From contig CAJWPI010000007.1 of NCBI GenBank assembly GCA_913045055.1, forward strand, positions 1-62,344: 62,344 nt of DNA. The letters run 5' to 3'. The stretch's first letter is position 1. Every line of letters starts with the position of its first letter. The notes beneath the pieces were generated by a model, which did no database searches, was not told the DNA's origin, and saw nothing but the letters and a program-made list of their open reading frames with translations. The stretch is from an uncultured Gammaproteobacteria bacterium. GTDB taxonomy: Bacteria > Pseudomonadota > Gammaproteobacteria > Magnimaribacterales > Magnimaribacteraceae. This document shows positions 17,207 through 25,209 of this stretch, one piece after another. A program made the translations under genes and the position numbers.

Positions 17207-17608
17207 ATGACTAAGACAGACATACCTACAGGCTACAAAGAATTAAATATAACTCAGCCTCATATAGCCGAGTTAGGTCCAGGCTATTTCAAATATGAAG
17301 ATAATAAACTGGTTCTGGCTTTTTATGTAGACAAAGAAAACTGTAATGCAGGGGGAACAGCACATGGTGGCATGCTTATGGCAATAGCTGATTATGCTCT
17401 TTGTACTACAACAATGAAAAATCCTAAGAGCCCAGTGATCACAGTAAGTTTTCACTCAGAATTTATTCAGTCAGCTGAATTAGGAGAGCTTCTAGAAATA
17501 AGGGCTAGTTTAGTCAAAGAAGGAAAATCCTTGGGGTTTGCTAGAGGACAGATAAAAGTAGACGAAACTATTATTTTGAATTTTGGTGGAATAGTTAAAA
17601 AGCTATAA
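17207..17608 (+). CDS. Hotdog-fold acyl-CoA thioesterase (PaaI/4HBT type)
   Basis: A 133-residue single-domain hotdog protein. The core is GGTAHGGMLMAIADYALC, where the HGG turn before the long helix positions the substrate thioester. SFHSEFIQSAELGELLEIRA is the central strand pair. PaaI-type enzymes release CoA from acyl- or aryl-CoAs, often to clear dead-end intermediates. The start ATG is supported by the -10 box just upstream. The saccharopine-dehydrogenase-like gene follows after 5 bp, so the two are one unit, divergent from the esterase/CoA-transferase genes. Confidence 0.85.
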   Translation: MTKTDIPTGYKELNITQPHIAELGPGYFKYEDNKLVLAFYVDKENCNAGGTAHGGMLMAIADYALCTTTMKNPKSPVITVSFHSEFIQSAELGELLEIRASLVKEGKSLGFARGQIKVDETIILNFGGIVKKL

Positions 17609-17613
17609 GAGAT

Positions 17614-18801
17614 ATGCAAAAAGATTTCGATATAGTTATTTATGGAGCAACAGGGTTTACTGGAAGATTGTGTTTTGAATACTTACTAAATCATTCAGAC
17701 GGTATAAAGATTGCTATAGCTGGTAGGAATGAAGAAAAGTTAAAAACTCTTCAAGGAGAAGGTAATCATTCAGAAATTTTAGTTGCAGACGGAGACGACA
17801 AAGAAGCTCTTGATAGAATCACGAGCCGAAGTAGGGTAATTATTTCTACAGCTGGACCCTTTCATAGATACAGCTCTAAGTTGGTGGCTTCTTGTGTGGA
17901 GAATCAATGCCATTATGTAGATATTACGGGGGAGAATTTCTGGGTTAGAGAGTTAATTGATAAACATCACCTTAAAGCTTCTGAAAGAGGTATAAGGATA
18001 ATTCCCTCATGTGGTTATGATTCTTTACCCTCAGATTTGGGGACTTACTTTGCGGTAAAAGAGATGGGTAAATCTGTGAAAAGAGTTCAATCATTCCACA
18101 CAGGAAAGGGTGGTATTTCAGGAGGAACTAGCGAGACAATGTTTTCCATGGGAGATTTAAAACTAGGTAAAGAAATGACAGATCCTTTTCTATTAAACCC
18201 TAAAGATTCAGTCACAAATACTCAGAGAGAGCAGAGTACAGATAAGATAAGCATTAAAAAGAATGTAGATATCAATGCTTGGAGTGGACCTTTTATTATG
18301 GCTTTTGCTAACACTAGGGTTGTTAGAAGAAGTGCTGCATTATTCTCTCAAAAACAAGAATCTTATGGTGTAAACTTTGTTTATCAAGAGAACGGTTTTT
18401 TTAAAAGCTTTATTTCAGCTTTTCTAGTATCTACAGGAACTATTTTTGCTGGATTAATTCTTTATACCCCTCTACGAAAACTTTTTAGACCTTTATTACC
18501 CAAGCCTGGTGAAGGTCCAAGTCAATCAGTCATGGATAACGGTTTTTTTGAGTGTCTCTTTCTGGTAGAAACAGAAGATGGAGATAAAGGTTTATTCCGT
18601 ATGTATGGTAGAGGAGATCCAGGATATAGAGTAACTTCTAAGTTAGTTTGCGAGAGCGCTTTAACATTATCTAAAGATGAAGAGTCTCTCCCTGGGGGAG
18701 AAGGCTATGGAGGGGTTCTAACTCCCTCTACGGGCTTAGGAGAACCCTTAATAAAAAGGCTTCTTTCTTCGGGTATCAGTTTTGAAAATCTAGAATTGTA
18801 A
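17614..18801 (+). CDS. Saccharopine-dehydrogenase-like NAD(P)-binding protein, trans-acting enoyl reductase type
   Basis: A 395-residue oxidoreductase with an N-terminal Rossmann fold: FDIVIYGATGFTGRLC (5-20). A block of HYVDITGENFWVRELI and IIPSCGYDSLPSDLGTY follows. The middle holds a hydrophobic helix near SFISAFLVSTGTIFAGLIL, which could dock it to the membrane. The closest known group includes mycobacterial trans-acting enoyl reductases, which reduce double bonds in complex lipids. True saccharopine dehydrogenase is less likely given the lineage and the neighbouring thioesterase. The substrate is unknown, but a role in acyl or isoprenoid lipid reduction is reasonable. The gene ends exactly where the convergent PDZ gene ends. 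Confidence 0.75.
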   Translation: MQKDFDIVIYGATGFTGRLCFEYLLNHSDGIKIAIAGRNEEKLKTLQGEGNHSEILVADGDDKEALDRITSRSRVIISTAGPFHRYSSKLVASCVENQCHYVDITGENFWVRELIDKHHLKASERGIRIIPSCGYDSLPSDLGTYFAVKEMGKSVKRVQSFHTGKGGISGGTSETMFSMGDLKLGKEMTDPFLLNPKDSVTNTQREQSTDKISIKKNVDINAWSGPFIMAFANTRVVRRSAALFSQKQESYGVNFVYQENGFFKSFISAFLVSTGTIFAGLILYTPLRKLFRPLLPKPGEGPSQSVMDNGFFECLFLVETEDGDKGLFRMYGRGDPGYRVTSKLVCESALTLSKDEESLPGGEGYGGVLTPSTGLGEPLIKRLLSSGISFENLEL

Positions 18802-19608
18802 TTATCTAGAAATTTTATAGCCCTGTTGTTCTAGTATAAATCTATCTTCACCCAAAGAACCATAAGCTTGAATCTTACCCTCTTCATTAAAAGTAAATCT
18901 AGTTATTCCATAAGCTTCATAAGGGAGTTTAGATGTATCATCTATCCTTTTAGCCCAATGCAAAACATAGACTATATTTTCTTTACTTAACGTTTCAATT
19001 ATATTTGATTCTATTGGAGACCAATCTTCTGCTTCCTGTAACTGAATGTTATTTAGAATCTGTTCTTTAGAGTAGCTCCCGCTTATCACCCCTCGAGATA
19101 CATTAATCTTAATATTTTTACCATCTCTCTTAATAAGCGCTCTTACATTCTCGCCTGGTTTCCCTCTAAAAGGCAACCTATCAAGATTTGCTTTATTAAC
19201 TCTCATCCCATTTACTGTAAGGAACTCATCACCTACTTTTAGTACTTCTGAAGCTGGACTATTAGGAACAATCGAAGTTACTAACATTCTTCCAGTTTCT
19301 TGATTGGGGTCAAATCCAAATCCAAATCCCACGTATCTTGATGCTACTGACTCACCGCTCTCATCTAAATGAAATTTGACAGCTGAAGACCAAGCTTCTT
19401 TACTTGTGTAGTAAGCTTCCATCCAAGATCTCGCTATTCCTTCAAGTTTATTATTAGGCTCTTGCGTAACTGCGTGTTCTTTTGTTACTTCAGGAGTTTC
19501 TTCGGGGTTAAGTTCTATTGGATCAATCGCTTCCATATGACCTGTAGCAAAAAGCCCATAGGAAGAAGCTACAATAATGCCAATTAAGGTGAATTTTCTA
19601 TTTATCAT
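18802..19608 (-). CDS. Exported PDZ-domain protein
   Basis: A 268-residue protein with a signal peptide (INRKFTLIGIIVASSYGLFA). An acidic/Pro-rich linker follows, then a region with ARSWMEAYYTSKEAWSSAV. The PDZ domain spans about 110-180, with carboxylate-binding loop YVGFGFGF and GDEFLTVNGMRVN. No protease domain is present, so it is probably a periplasmic adaptor or binding protein. The C-terminal half resembles a SnoaL/NTF2-like fold only loosely. TAGGAG 5-7 nt before the ATG is a strong ribosome site. It is transcribed alone, convergent with the enoyl-reductase-like gene, with no gap. No partner can be named. Confidence 0.7.
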   Translation of the reverse strand: MINRKFTLIGIIVASSYGLFATGHMEAIDPIELNPEETPEVTKEHAVTQEPNNKLEGIARSWMEAYYTSKEAWSSAVKFHLDESGESVASRYVGFGFGFDPNQETGRMLVTSIVPNSPASEVLKVGDEFLTVNGMRVNKANLDRLPFRGKPGENVRALIKRDGKNIKINVSRGVISGSYSKEQILNNIQLQEAEDWSPIESNIIETLSKENIVYVLHWAKRIDDTSKLPYEAYGITRFTFNEEGKIQAYGSLGEDRFILEQQGYKISR

Positions 19609-19668
19609 TTTTTCTCCTAGATATTTCAGTTAATGCTCTCACATTTAAGAAAACTATTAAAGACGTAA

Positions 19669-20931
19669 TTAGTTCTTAATGGGAAATTTTTTAAGTCTCT
19701 TTTTTACCAGAATATTCTTGAGTCTAGCTATGTCAGGTACACCATCTTTGTAAGGAGGAAATGCTTCACCTTGAATTAAAGGAAGCATGTAATTATTACA
19801 AGCTTTAGTTATGCCAAGGCCGTCTTTAGATATATATCGCATAGGAAGAAACTTCTCTACATTTGCAACTTTTGAAAGAGCAACCTTTCCTATTCTCCAT
19901 TTATATTTTTTTTCTTTTATTCTGACTATGCTTGGCATAACAGCATTCTCTCCTGAAAGAGCAAAATTTACAGCTGCTTTTCCCACTGTATATGCTTGTT
20001 TTAAATCCACTGCAGATGCTATATGTCTGGCAGATCTCTGAAGGTAGTCCGATACTGCCCAATGACATTTATACCCTAGGTTTTCTTGTATTAATCTAGC
20101 AATTATAGGAGCTACCCCTCCTAATTGCTTATGACCAAAAGCATCAGATGATCCAGAATCAGAAAGAAAAGTACCATCTTTATTCCGCGTTCCTTCAGAA
20201 ACAGCCAAAACACAATAACCGTATTTTTTTACTGTTGATCTAACTTTTTTAAGTACCTTAGTTTTTTGGAAAGGAACTTCAGGAAATAGAATGATATGGG
20301 GAGGGTCTTCTTTATTTGTTTTTCCTAATGCAGAAGAGGCTGCTATCCAACCAGAATGTCTACCCATAACTTCTAAGATAAAAACTTTTGTGGAAGTTTC
20401 AGACATACTCTTCACGTCAAGACCAGCCTCACTGATAGATGTAGCGACATATTTAGCAACTGACCCAAAGCCAGGGCAATTATCAGTTAATGGCAGATCG
20501 TTATCTACTGTCTTTGGAATTCCTATACATTTTATTGAAAGACCAAGATCAGAAGTCAATTTAGCTATTTTGTTGGTTGTGTCTTGTGAATCACCACCTC
20601 CGTTATAGAAGAAATAACCTATGTTATGTGCTTTAAAAACATCGAGCAGTCTTTTATATTCTCTTTGTTGGTTTGAATAATCTTGAAGTTTATACCTACA
20701 AGACCCAAAAACTCCTCCAGGAGTATAAAGTAACTTTTTTAACTCAGTTTTTTTCTCTAGACTTGTATCTATTAAATCTTCTTTAAGAATACCTAAAATA
20801 CCATTCTTTCCTGCCAGAAGTTTCCCTATTTTTTTGGACTTACTGGCAGTTTCTATAACTGCTAAAGCTGTAGCGTTTATAACTGAAGTCACACCTCCAG
20901 ACTGGGCATACAATGCATTTAACTTTTTCAT
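19669..20931 (-). CDS. Phosphofructokinase, PPi-dependent type
   Basis: A 420-residue PfkA-family enzyme converting fructose-6-phosphate to the 1,6-bisphosphate. The nucleotide/PPi loop is GGGDSQDT (111-118) and the catalytic block is PKTVDND (139-145). Lys140 in place of the Gly of ATP-dependent enzymes, together with the Asp in the first loop, marks the pyrophosphate-using group. EVMGRHSGWIAASSAL binds the sugar phosphate. PPi enzymes work reversibly and save ATP. No other glycolytic gene adjoins it. The gene is divergent from mpl across 62 bp. Confidence 0.9.
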   Translation of the reverse strand: MKKLNALYAQSGGVTSVINATALAVIETASKSKKIGKLLAGKNGILGILKEDLIDTSLEKKTELKKLLYTPGGVFGSCRYKLQDYSNQQREYKRLLDVFKAHNIGYFFYNGGGDSQDTTNKIAKLTSDLGLSIKCIGIPKTVDNDLPLTDNCPGFGSVAKYVATSISEAGLDVKSMSETSTKVFILEVMGRHSGWIAASSALGKTNKEDPPHIILFPEVPFQKTKVLKKVRSTVKKYGYCVLAVSEGTRNKDGTFLSDSGSSDAFGHKQLGGVAPIIARLIQENLGYKCHWAVSDYLQRSARHIASAVDLKQAYTVGKAAVNFALSGENAVMPSIVRIKEKKYKWRIGKVALSKVANVEKFLPMRYISKDGLGITKACNNYMLPLIQGEAFPPYKDGVPDIARLKNILVKKRLKKFPIKN

Positions 20932-20981
20932 AAGTCGGATGTTACTTAAAAGTTGAACAAGTTGGAATTAAACTTGATATG

Positions 20982-20987
20982 TATAAT
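20982..20987 (+). promoter_or_regulatory. -10 box of mpl, implying a leaderless transcript
   Basis: A perfect TATAAT ends 6 nt before the mpl ATG at 20994. A normal start site would fall on the ATG itself. There is no Shine-Dalgarno. The candidate -35 boxes (TTGAAC at 20953, TTGGAA at 20962) are not at 16-18 nt. Confidence 0.4.
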
Positions 20988-20993
20988 TAAAAA

Positions 20994-22352
20994 ATGTTTA
21001 AGGAAAAAATCCATATTTTAGGTATATGTGGGACCTTTATGGGAGGCATAGCCCTTCTTGCCAGGGAGTTAGGTTTTGAAGTTACAGGATCCGATCAAAA
21101 TATCTACCCACCCATGTCAAAACATTTAGCCGATCAGGGAATAGAAATTATCGAAGGATTCAAAAAGGAGGATTTACCTGCAGCCAATGAATTTATAATT
21201 GGTAATGCACTTTCAAGAGGAAATGAAGCTGTAGAGCATATACTTAATAATAAGCTAGAATTTTCTTCAGGGCCTTCTTGGTTAGCTAAGAACGTTTTAA
21301 AGAAAAGGAAAGTAATTGCTGTTTCAGGAACTCATGGAAAAACTACAACAACAGCTATGATAGCCTCAATCTTAAATGCTCAAAGCATAGATGCAGGTTA
21401 TTTAATAGCTGGTAAGCCGAAGGGTTTCACAACTTCATCCCACTTAGGTTCGAGTGATATTTTTGTTATAGAAGCTGATGAATATGACACAGCATTTTTT
21501 GATAAAAGAGCGAAATTTATTCACTATCTTCCTGAGACTTTAGTTATTAATAATTTAGAATTTGACCACGGAGATATTTATGCAGATATTTCTGATATAC
21601 AAAAACAGTTTCATCATCTCATAAGAACTATGAGTTCAAAGAGCACAATAGTTTGTCCTATATCAGATAAAGAGATAAAAGAGGTATTGGATATGGGGCT
21701 TTGGAGTGAATTGCTTCAATATGGTAAAAAAGATTCCTTATCAAATTATTATAAAAAGATTAAATCTGACTATTCTTCTACATTATTTAGTATTGAAGGA
21801 GAGGAAGTCATTTTAGAGTGGGACATGTTTGGAGAACACAACATTCAGAATGCAATGTCATCAATTCTAAGTACTAAGAATCTTGGAATATCTCCCACTT
21901 TATCAATTGAAGCCCTAAAGAATTTCTCAGGTGTTTCTAGAAGGCAAGAGGTCTTATTTAATAAAAAAGGGATTTTATTTATAGATGATTTTGCTCACCA
22001 CCCCTCTGCTATAGAAACAACATTAAGGGGACTAAGAGAGAAGAAAAAAAGCATGAGAATAATAGCATTAATAGAATTACGTTCTAATACAATGCAATCT
22101 GGCATGCACGATAAACATTTAAAAGAATCTGTAAAAAATGCAGATCTAATTTATTGGAAAGGAAATAATAAGGATCAAATAAAAAGTTTAATAAGCAGTC
22201 AACCTTCAAAAGCTCAACAGATAACTTCAGTTAATGAAACTGCTATGCATATTAATAAAATTATAAAAAAAGGAGATGTAATTATCTCTATGTCCAATGG
22301 AAATTTCGAAGGTCTTACTGATAAAATTTTGAAGGATTTAAGAAAATTATGA
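20994..22352 (+). CDS. mpl: UDP-N-acetylmuramate:L-alanyl-gamma-D-glutamyl-meso-diaminopimelate ligase
   Basis: A 452-residue Mur-ligase-family enzyme that attaches recycled murein tripeptide to UDP-MurNAc. It opens with HILGICGTFMGGIALLAREL, the Mpl signature where MurC differs. The ATP loop is SGTHGKTTTTAM, followed by FVIEADEYDTAFFDKR and the C-terminal DDFAHHPSAIETTL. Length is as usual for Mpl. It overlaps the M19 dipeptidase by 4 bp, so both genes deal with wall peptides. The gene seems to be expressed from a leaderless transcript. Confidence 0.95.
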   Translation: MFKEKIHILGICGTFMGGIALLARELGFEVTGSDQNIYPPMSKHLADQGIEIIEGFKKEDLPAANEFIIGNALSRGNEAVEHILNNKLEFSSGPSWLAKNVLKKRKVIAVSGTHGKTTTTAMIASILNAQSIDAGYLIAGKPKGFTTSSHLGSSDIFVIEADEYDTAFFDKRAKFIHYLPETLVINNLEFDHGDIYADISDIQKQFHHLIRTMSSKSTIVCPISDKEIKEVLDMGLWSELLQYGKKDSLSNYYKKIKSDYSSTLFSIEGEEVILEWDMFGEHNIQNAMSSILSTKNLGISPTLSIEALKNFSGVSRRQEVLFNKKGILFIDDFAHHPSAIETTLRGLREKKKSMRIIALIELRSNTMQSGMHDKHLKESVKNADLIYWKGNNKDQIKSLISSQPSKAQQITSVNETAMHINKIIKKGDVIISMSNGNFEGLTDKILKDLRKL

Positions 22353-23560
22353 AGAGCTTAAAATTAATTTTGTTATTTTCGATATTGTCTTGTTCCCAAC
22401 CTAAAGAAGATATTTATGATGCAAATTTCGCCCAAGATATCCTAGTAATAGATACCCATATAGATGTTCCATATAGACTGTGGAGGCAGGATCTGGCGGG
22501 TAACCAGATAGAGGATATCTCTAGTTCTACTTTAGGTGATTTTGACTATGAAAGAGCAGTTAAGGGGGGTTTAGACATTCCCTTCTTTTCTATTTACCTT
22601 CCAGCTGAAACTGAAGAATTAGGAACTTCTTTTGATATGGCAAATAAACTAATAGATATGATGGAAGATATAGTCAGTCAGTCTCCAGATAAGTTCTACC
22701 TTGTAAAGTCAGTTAAAGAAGCTAAAACTTTTCCTAAGAAAGGATTTATAGGTATAGCTCTTGGGATGGAGAACGGATCACCACTCCAAGGAGACCTCTC
22801 CAGAGTAGAATATTTTTATAAGAGAGGAATACGCTATATAACCCTGACCCATTCAAAGAGCAATCATATTAGTGACTCTTCCTACGATGACAAAATTCAG
22901 TGGGGAGGCTTAAGTAATTTTGGTAAAAGCGTTATAAAAGAAATGAACAAAGTAGGAATAATAGTAGATATTTCTCATGTTAATGATGATGCTTTTTTTC
23001 AAGCGATAGAAATAAGTGATGTTCCTGTAATAGCAAGTCATTCTTCATTAAGGCATTTTACTCCTGGATTTGAAAGAAATGTCAGTGATGAGATGCTAAT
23101 CAAGTTAGCTGAAAAAGGAGGAGTAATACAGATAAATTTTGGAAGTGACTTTTTAAATCAAGATTCTCGTGAACACAGCAGCAAATTAAGATCTAATGTC
23201 ATCAACTTTTCAAAGAGTCAAGAAATACCTCAAGTAGACAAGCTATCAGAGCAAGAAAGGCTAGAGCTTAAAGAAAGTTATTTAAAATCAAATCCCTATC
23301 CTTATGCTTCTATAGATGATGTGATTGATCATATTGATAGAGTTGTTCAACTTGTAGGTATTAATCATGTCGGATTAGGCTCTGATTTTGATGGGGTAGG
23401 GGATACCCTTCCGGTTAATTTAAAAGATGTTTCTATGTATCCAAATCTTATAAAGAAATTATTTCAAAGGGGTTATAGCAAATCAGATATAAACAAGATT
23501 CTAAATGATAATTTTTTAAGAGTTTGGCAAGAGGTTGAAGCTTATGCAGAAGGAAAATAG
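22349..23560 (+). CDS. Membrane dipeptidase, peptidase family M19 (lipoprotein)
   Basis: A 403-residue zinc dipeptidase related to renal dipeptidase. The signal peptide ends in a lipobox-like ILSC (Cys15), so it is probably lipid-anchored in the envelope. VIDTHIDVP (His37, Asp39) is the first metal site. Later ligands appear in ALGMENG, DISHVNDDAF, VIASHSS and GLGSDFDGV. Family members cleave dipeptides with L- or D-C-terminal residues. The 4-bp overlap with mpl suggests processing of murein or peptide fragments near the recycling step. A role in scavenging dissolved dipeptides is equally possible. Confidence 0.88.
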   Translation: MKSLKLILLFSILSCSQPKEDIYDANFAQDILVIDTHIDVPYRLWRQDLAGNQIEDISSSTLGDFDYERAVKGGLDIPFFSIYLPAETEELGTSFDMANKLIDMMEDIVSQSPDKFYLVKSVKEAKTFPKKGFIGIALGMENGSPLQGDLSRVEYFYKRGIRYITLTHSKSNHISDSSYDDKIQWGGLSNFGKSVIKEMNKVGIIVDISHVNDDAFFQAIEISDVPVIASHSSLRHFTPGFERNVSDEMLIKLAEKGGVIQINFGSDFLNQDSREHSSKLRSNVINFSKSQEIPQVDKLSEQERLELKESYLKSNPYPYASIDDVIDHIDRVVQLVGINHVGLGSDFDGVGDTLPVNLKDVSMYPNLIKKLFQRGYSKSDINKILNDNFLRVWQEVEAYAEGK

Positions 23561-24155
23561 TCTTTCTATGGAATGTCCTTTATTTCCTCTTAATGTAAAC
23601 GTTTTACCAGGAGGTTTCTTACCACTGCAAATCTTTGAACCTAGGTACATAGACATGGTTAAGGACAGGCTTAATAAGGAAAGCGGTTTTTGCATAGTTC
23701 TTTTACATCCCAAAAAAAAAGTTTCTTCTAAAGAATCTGATTTATCTTATTATTTGATCGGTACTTTTGTTGAAATAATTGATTTTAATAAACTAGAGAA
23801 TGGACTGTTAGGTATTACTGTTCAAGGAAAATATAGAGTAGAAGTTTTGGATACTTGGAAAAAAAAAGATGGATTGATTATAGGTAATATCATTGAAACA
23901 GGAGAAGAAGATGAATCAGTTTCATTGGAACCAGAATATAAGAATATTTGGTCAACGCTTAAGCAGATTTGTGACCATCCTGAGATTAAAAAACTTAACC
24001 TGGAAATTGATTTTAGCTGCTCAACAAGTGTTGTATATAACTTAGCAAGCTTACTTCCTCTAACCGCACCTGAACGTCAGACACTTTTAGAGTCTAGATC
24101 AAATATCAAAAGGCTTGATAATTTAAACCAAATTGTAAAAAAACTAGGAGGCTGA
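23544..24155 (+). CDS. Lon protease N-terminal (substrate-binding) domain protein
   Basis: About 203 residues made of the Lon N-terminal (LON/PUA-like) domain alone: FPLNVNVLPGGFLPLQIFEPRY, then FCIVLL and GTFVEIIDF. The helical end (NLASLLPLTAPERQTLLE) is the usual cap. No AAA+ or Ser-Lys protease domain follows, so it is an adaptor or binder rather than a protease. The frame opens at a TTG (23535); the ATG at 23544 has AGAGG 9 nt upstream and is preferred. It overlaps the dipeptidase by 17 bp and converges on the reductase gene across 10 bp. Confidence 0.82.
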   Translation: MQKENSLSMECPLFPLNVNVLPGGFLPLQIFEPRYIDMVKDRLNKESGFCIVLLHPKKKVSSKESDLSYYLIGTFVEIIDFNKLENGLLGITVQGKYRVEVLDTWKKKDGLIIGNIIETGEEDESVSLEPEYKNIWSTLKQICDHPEIKKLNLEIDFSCSTSVVYNLASLLPLTAPERQTLLESRSNIKRLDNLNQIVKKLGG

Positions 24156-24165
24156 TAGAAATCTT

Positions 24166-25194
24166 TTATTCAGGGTCAGAAACCTTAAGCAGCTGTTTTC
24201 CAACATTTTGTCCAGTATAAAGTCTTACAAGGGTAGCTGGTGCGTTCTCTAGGCCTTCTTGAATGTCTTCTTTGTAGACAATTTTTCCTTCTTTTACCCA
24301 ACCTTTTAATTCTTCTACAGCTTCAGGAAATTTAGAGACATAATCAAGAACTATAAAACCTTCCATTCTTGCTCTCATAATTATCAAAGCCATGTAATTA
24401 GTAGGTCCTGGAGGCAACACTTCTTCGTTGTATCTTGATATTGCTCCACAAACAACAATTCTTCCTTTTTGAGCTATTTGGGCAAGACTCACATCAAGAA
24501 ACTCTCCTCCTACATTATCAAAGACTACATTGATTCCATCTGGACATAATTCTCTAATAGATTTGGAAAGATTTGCTGATTTGTAGTCTATAGCAGCATC
24601 AAAGTTTGCTTCCTCAGTAAGCCATCTACATTTTTCTGCTCCTCCCGCAGTTCCTATAACTTTGCATCCCTTAATCTTGGCAATTTGACCTGCAATTGAT
24701 CCCGTAGCTCCAGCAGCTCCTGAAACTACTACAGTCTCTCCCTCAGAAGGTTTTCCAATATCAAGTAAACCAAAATATGCAGTTAGTCCAGTTACACCAA
24801 AAACACTAAGTGGCGATGTAATAGGCACATCTGCAGGTACTTTCGAAGCACTCATCATCCCTGAACCATCTGTAACAGCATAATCTTGCCAGCCGAAGGT
24901 ACCTTGAACTATATCACCTTCCTCAAAGTCAGGGTTTCTGGATTCAACTACCTGAGCTACTGATCCTGCTCTCATCACCTCACCTATTTGGACTGGAGGC
25001 ACATAGCTTTTTCTGTCTTCCATCCAACCTCTTTGTGCAGGATCAAAACTTAAATATAGATTCTTTAAAAGCATTTCTCCTTCCTCAGGAGATTGAACTT
25101 CTGATTCTATCCATTCAAAATTTTTCTCCCCTACCATCCCTTCAGGTCTTTTAGCTAGAACCCATTGTCTATTTTTGAAATTTTTTACAGACAT
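24166..25194 (-). CDS. NADP-dependent zinc-free medium-chain reductase (CurA / alkenal-reductase type)
   Basis: A 342-residue MDR-superfamily enzyme of the prostaglandin-reductase/CurA group. It starts with NRQWVLAKRPEG and has LYLSFDPAQRGWM, lacks structural-zinc cysteines, and binds NADPH through VVSGAAGATGSIAGQIAKIKG. VFDNVGGEFLDVSL and VVCGAISRYN follow. These enzymes reduce the C=C bond of enals and enones. GGAGA upstream of the ATG is a strong ribosome site. It lies 15 bp behind the carotenoid oxygenase, whose cleavage product would be an aldehyde conjugated to a polyene, exactly the substrate kind this family reduces. Confidence 0.88.
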   Translation of the reverse strand: MSVKNFKNRQWVLAKRPEGMVGEKNFEWIESEVQSPEEGEMLLKNLYLSFDPAQRGWMEDRKSYVPPVQIGEVMRAGSVAQVVESRNPDFEEGDIVQGTFGWQDYAVTDGSGMMSASKVPADVPITSPLSVFGVTGLTAYFGLLDIGKPSEGETVVVSGAAGATGSIAGQIAKIKGCKVIGTAGGAEKCRWLTEEANFDAAIDYKSANLSKSIRELCPDGINVVFDNVGGEFLDVSLAQIAQKGRIVVCGAISRYNEEVLPPGPTNYMALIIMRARMEGFIVLDYVSKFPEAVEELKGWVKEGKIVYKEDIQEGLENAPATLVRLYTGQNVGKQLLKVSDPE

Positions 25195-25209
25195 TTTTTC
25201 TCCTATTTT

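Noticed and set aside
17614-18801. True saccharopine dehydrogenase (lysine pathway)
   Set aside because: The Rossmann fold is shared, but the central hydrophobic helix and the thioesterase neighbour fit the lipid enoyl-reductase-like branch.
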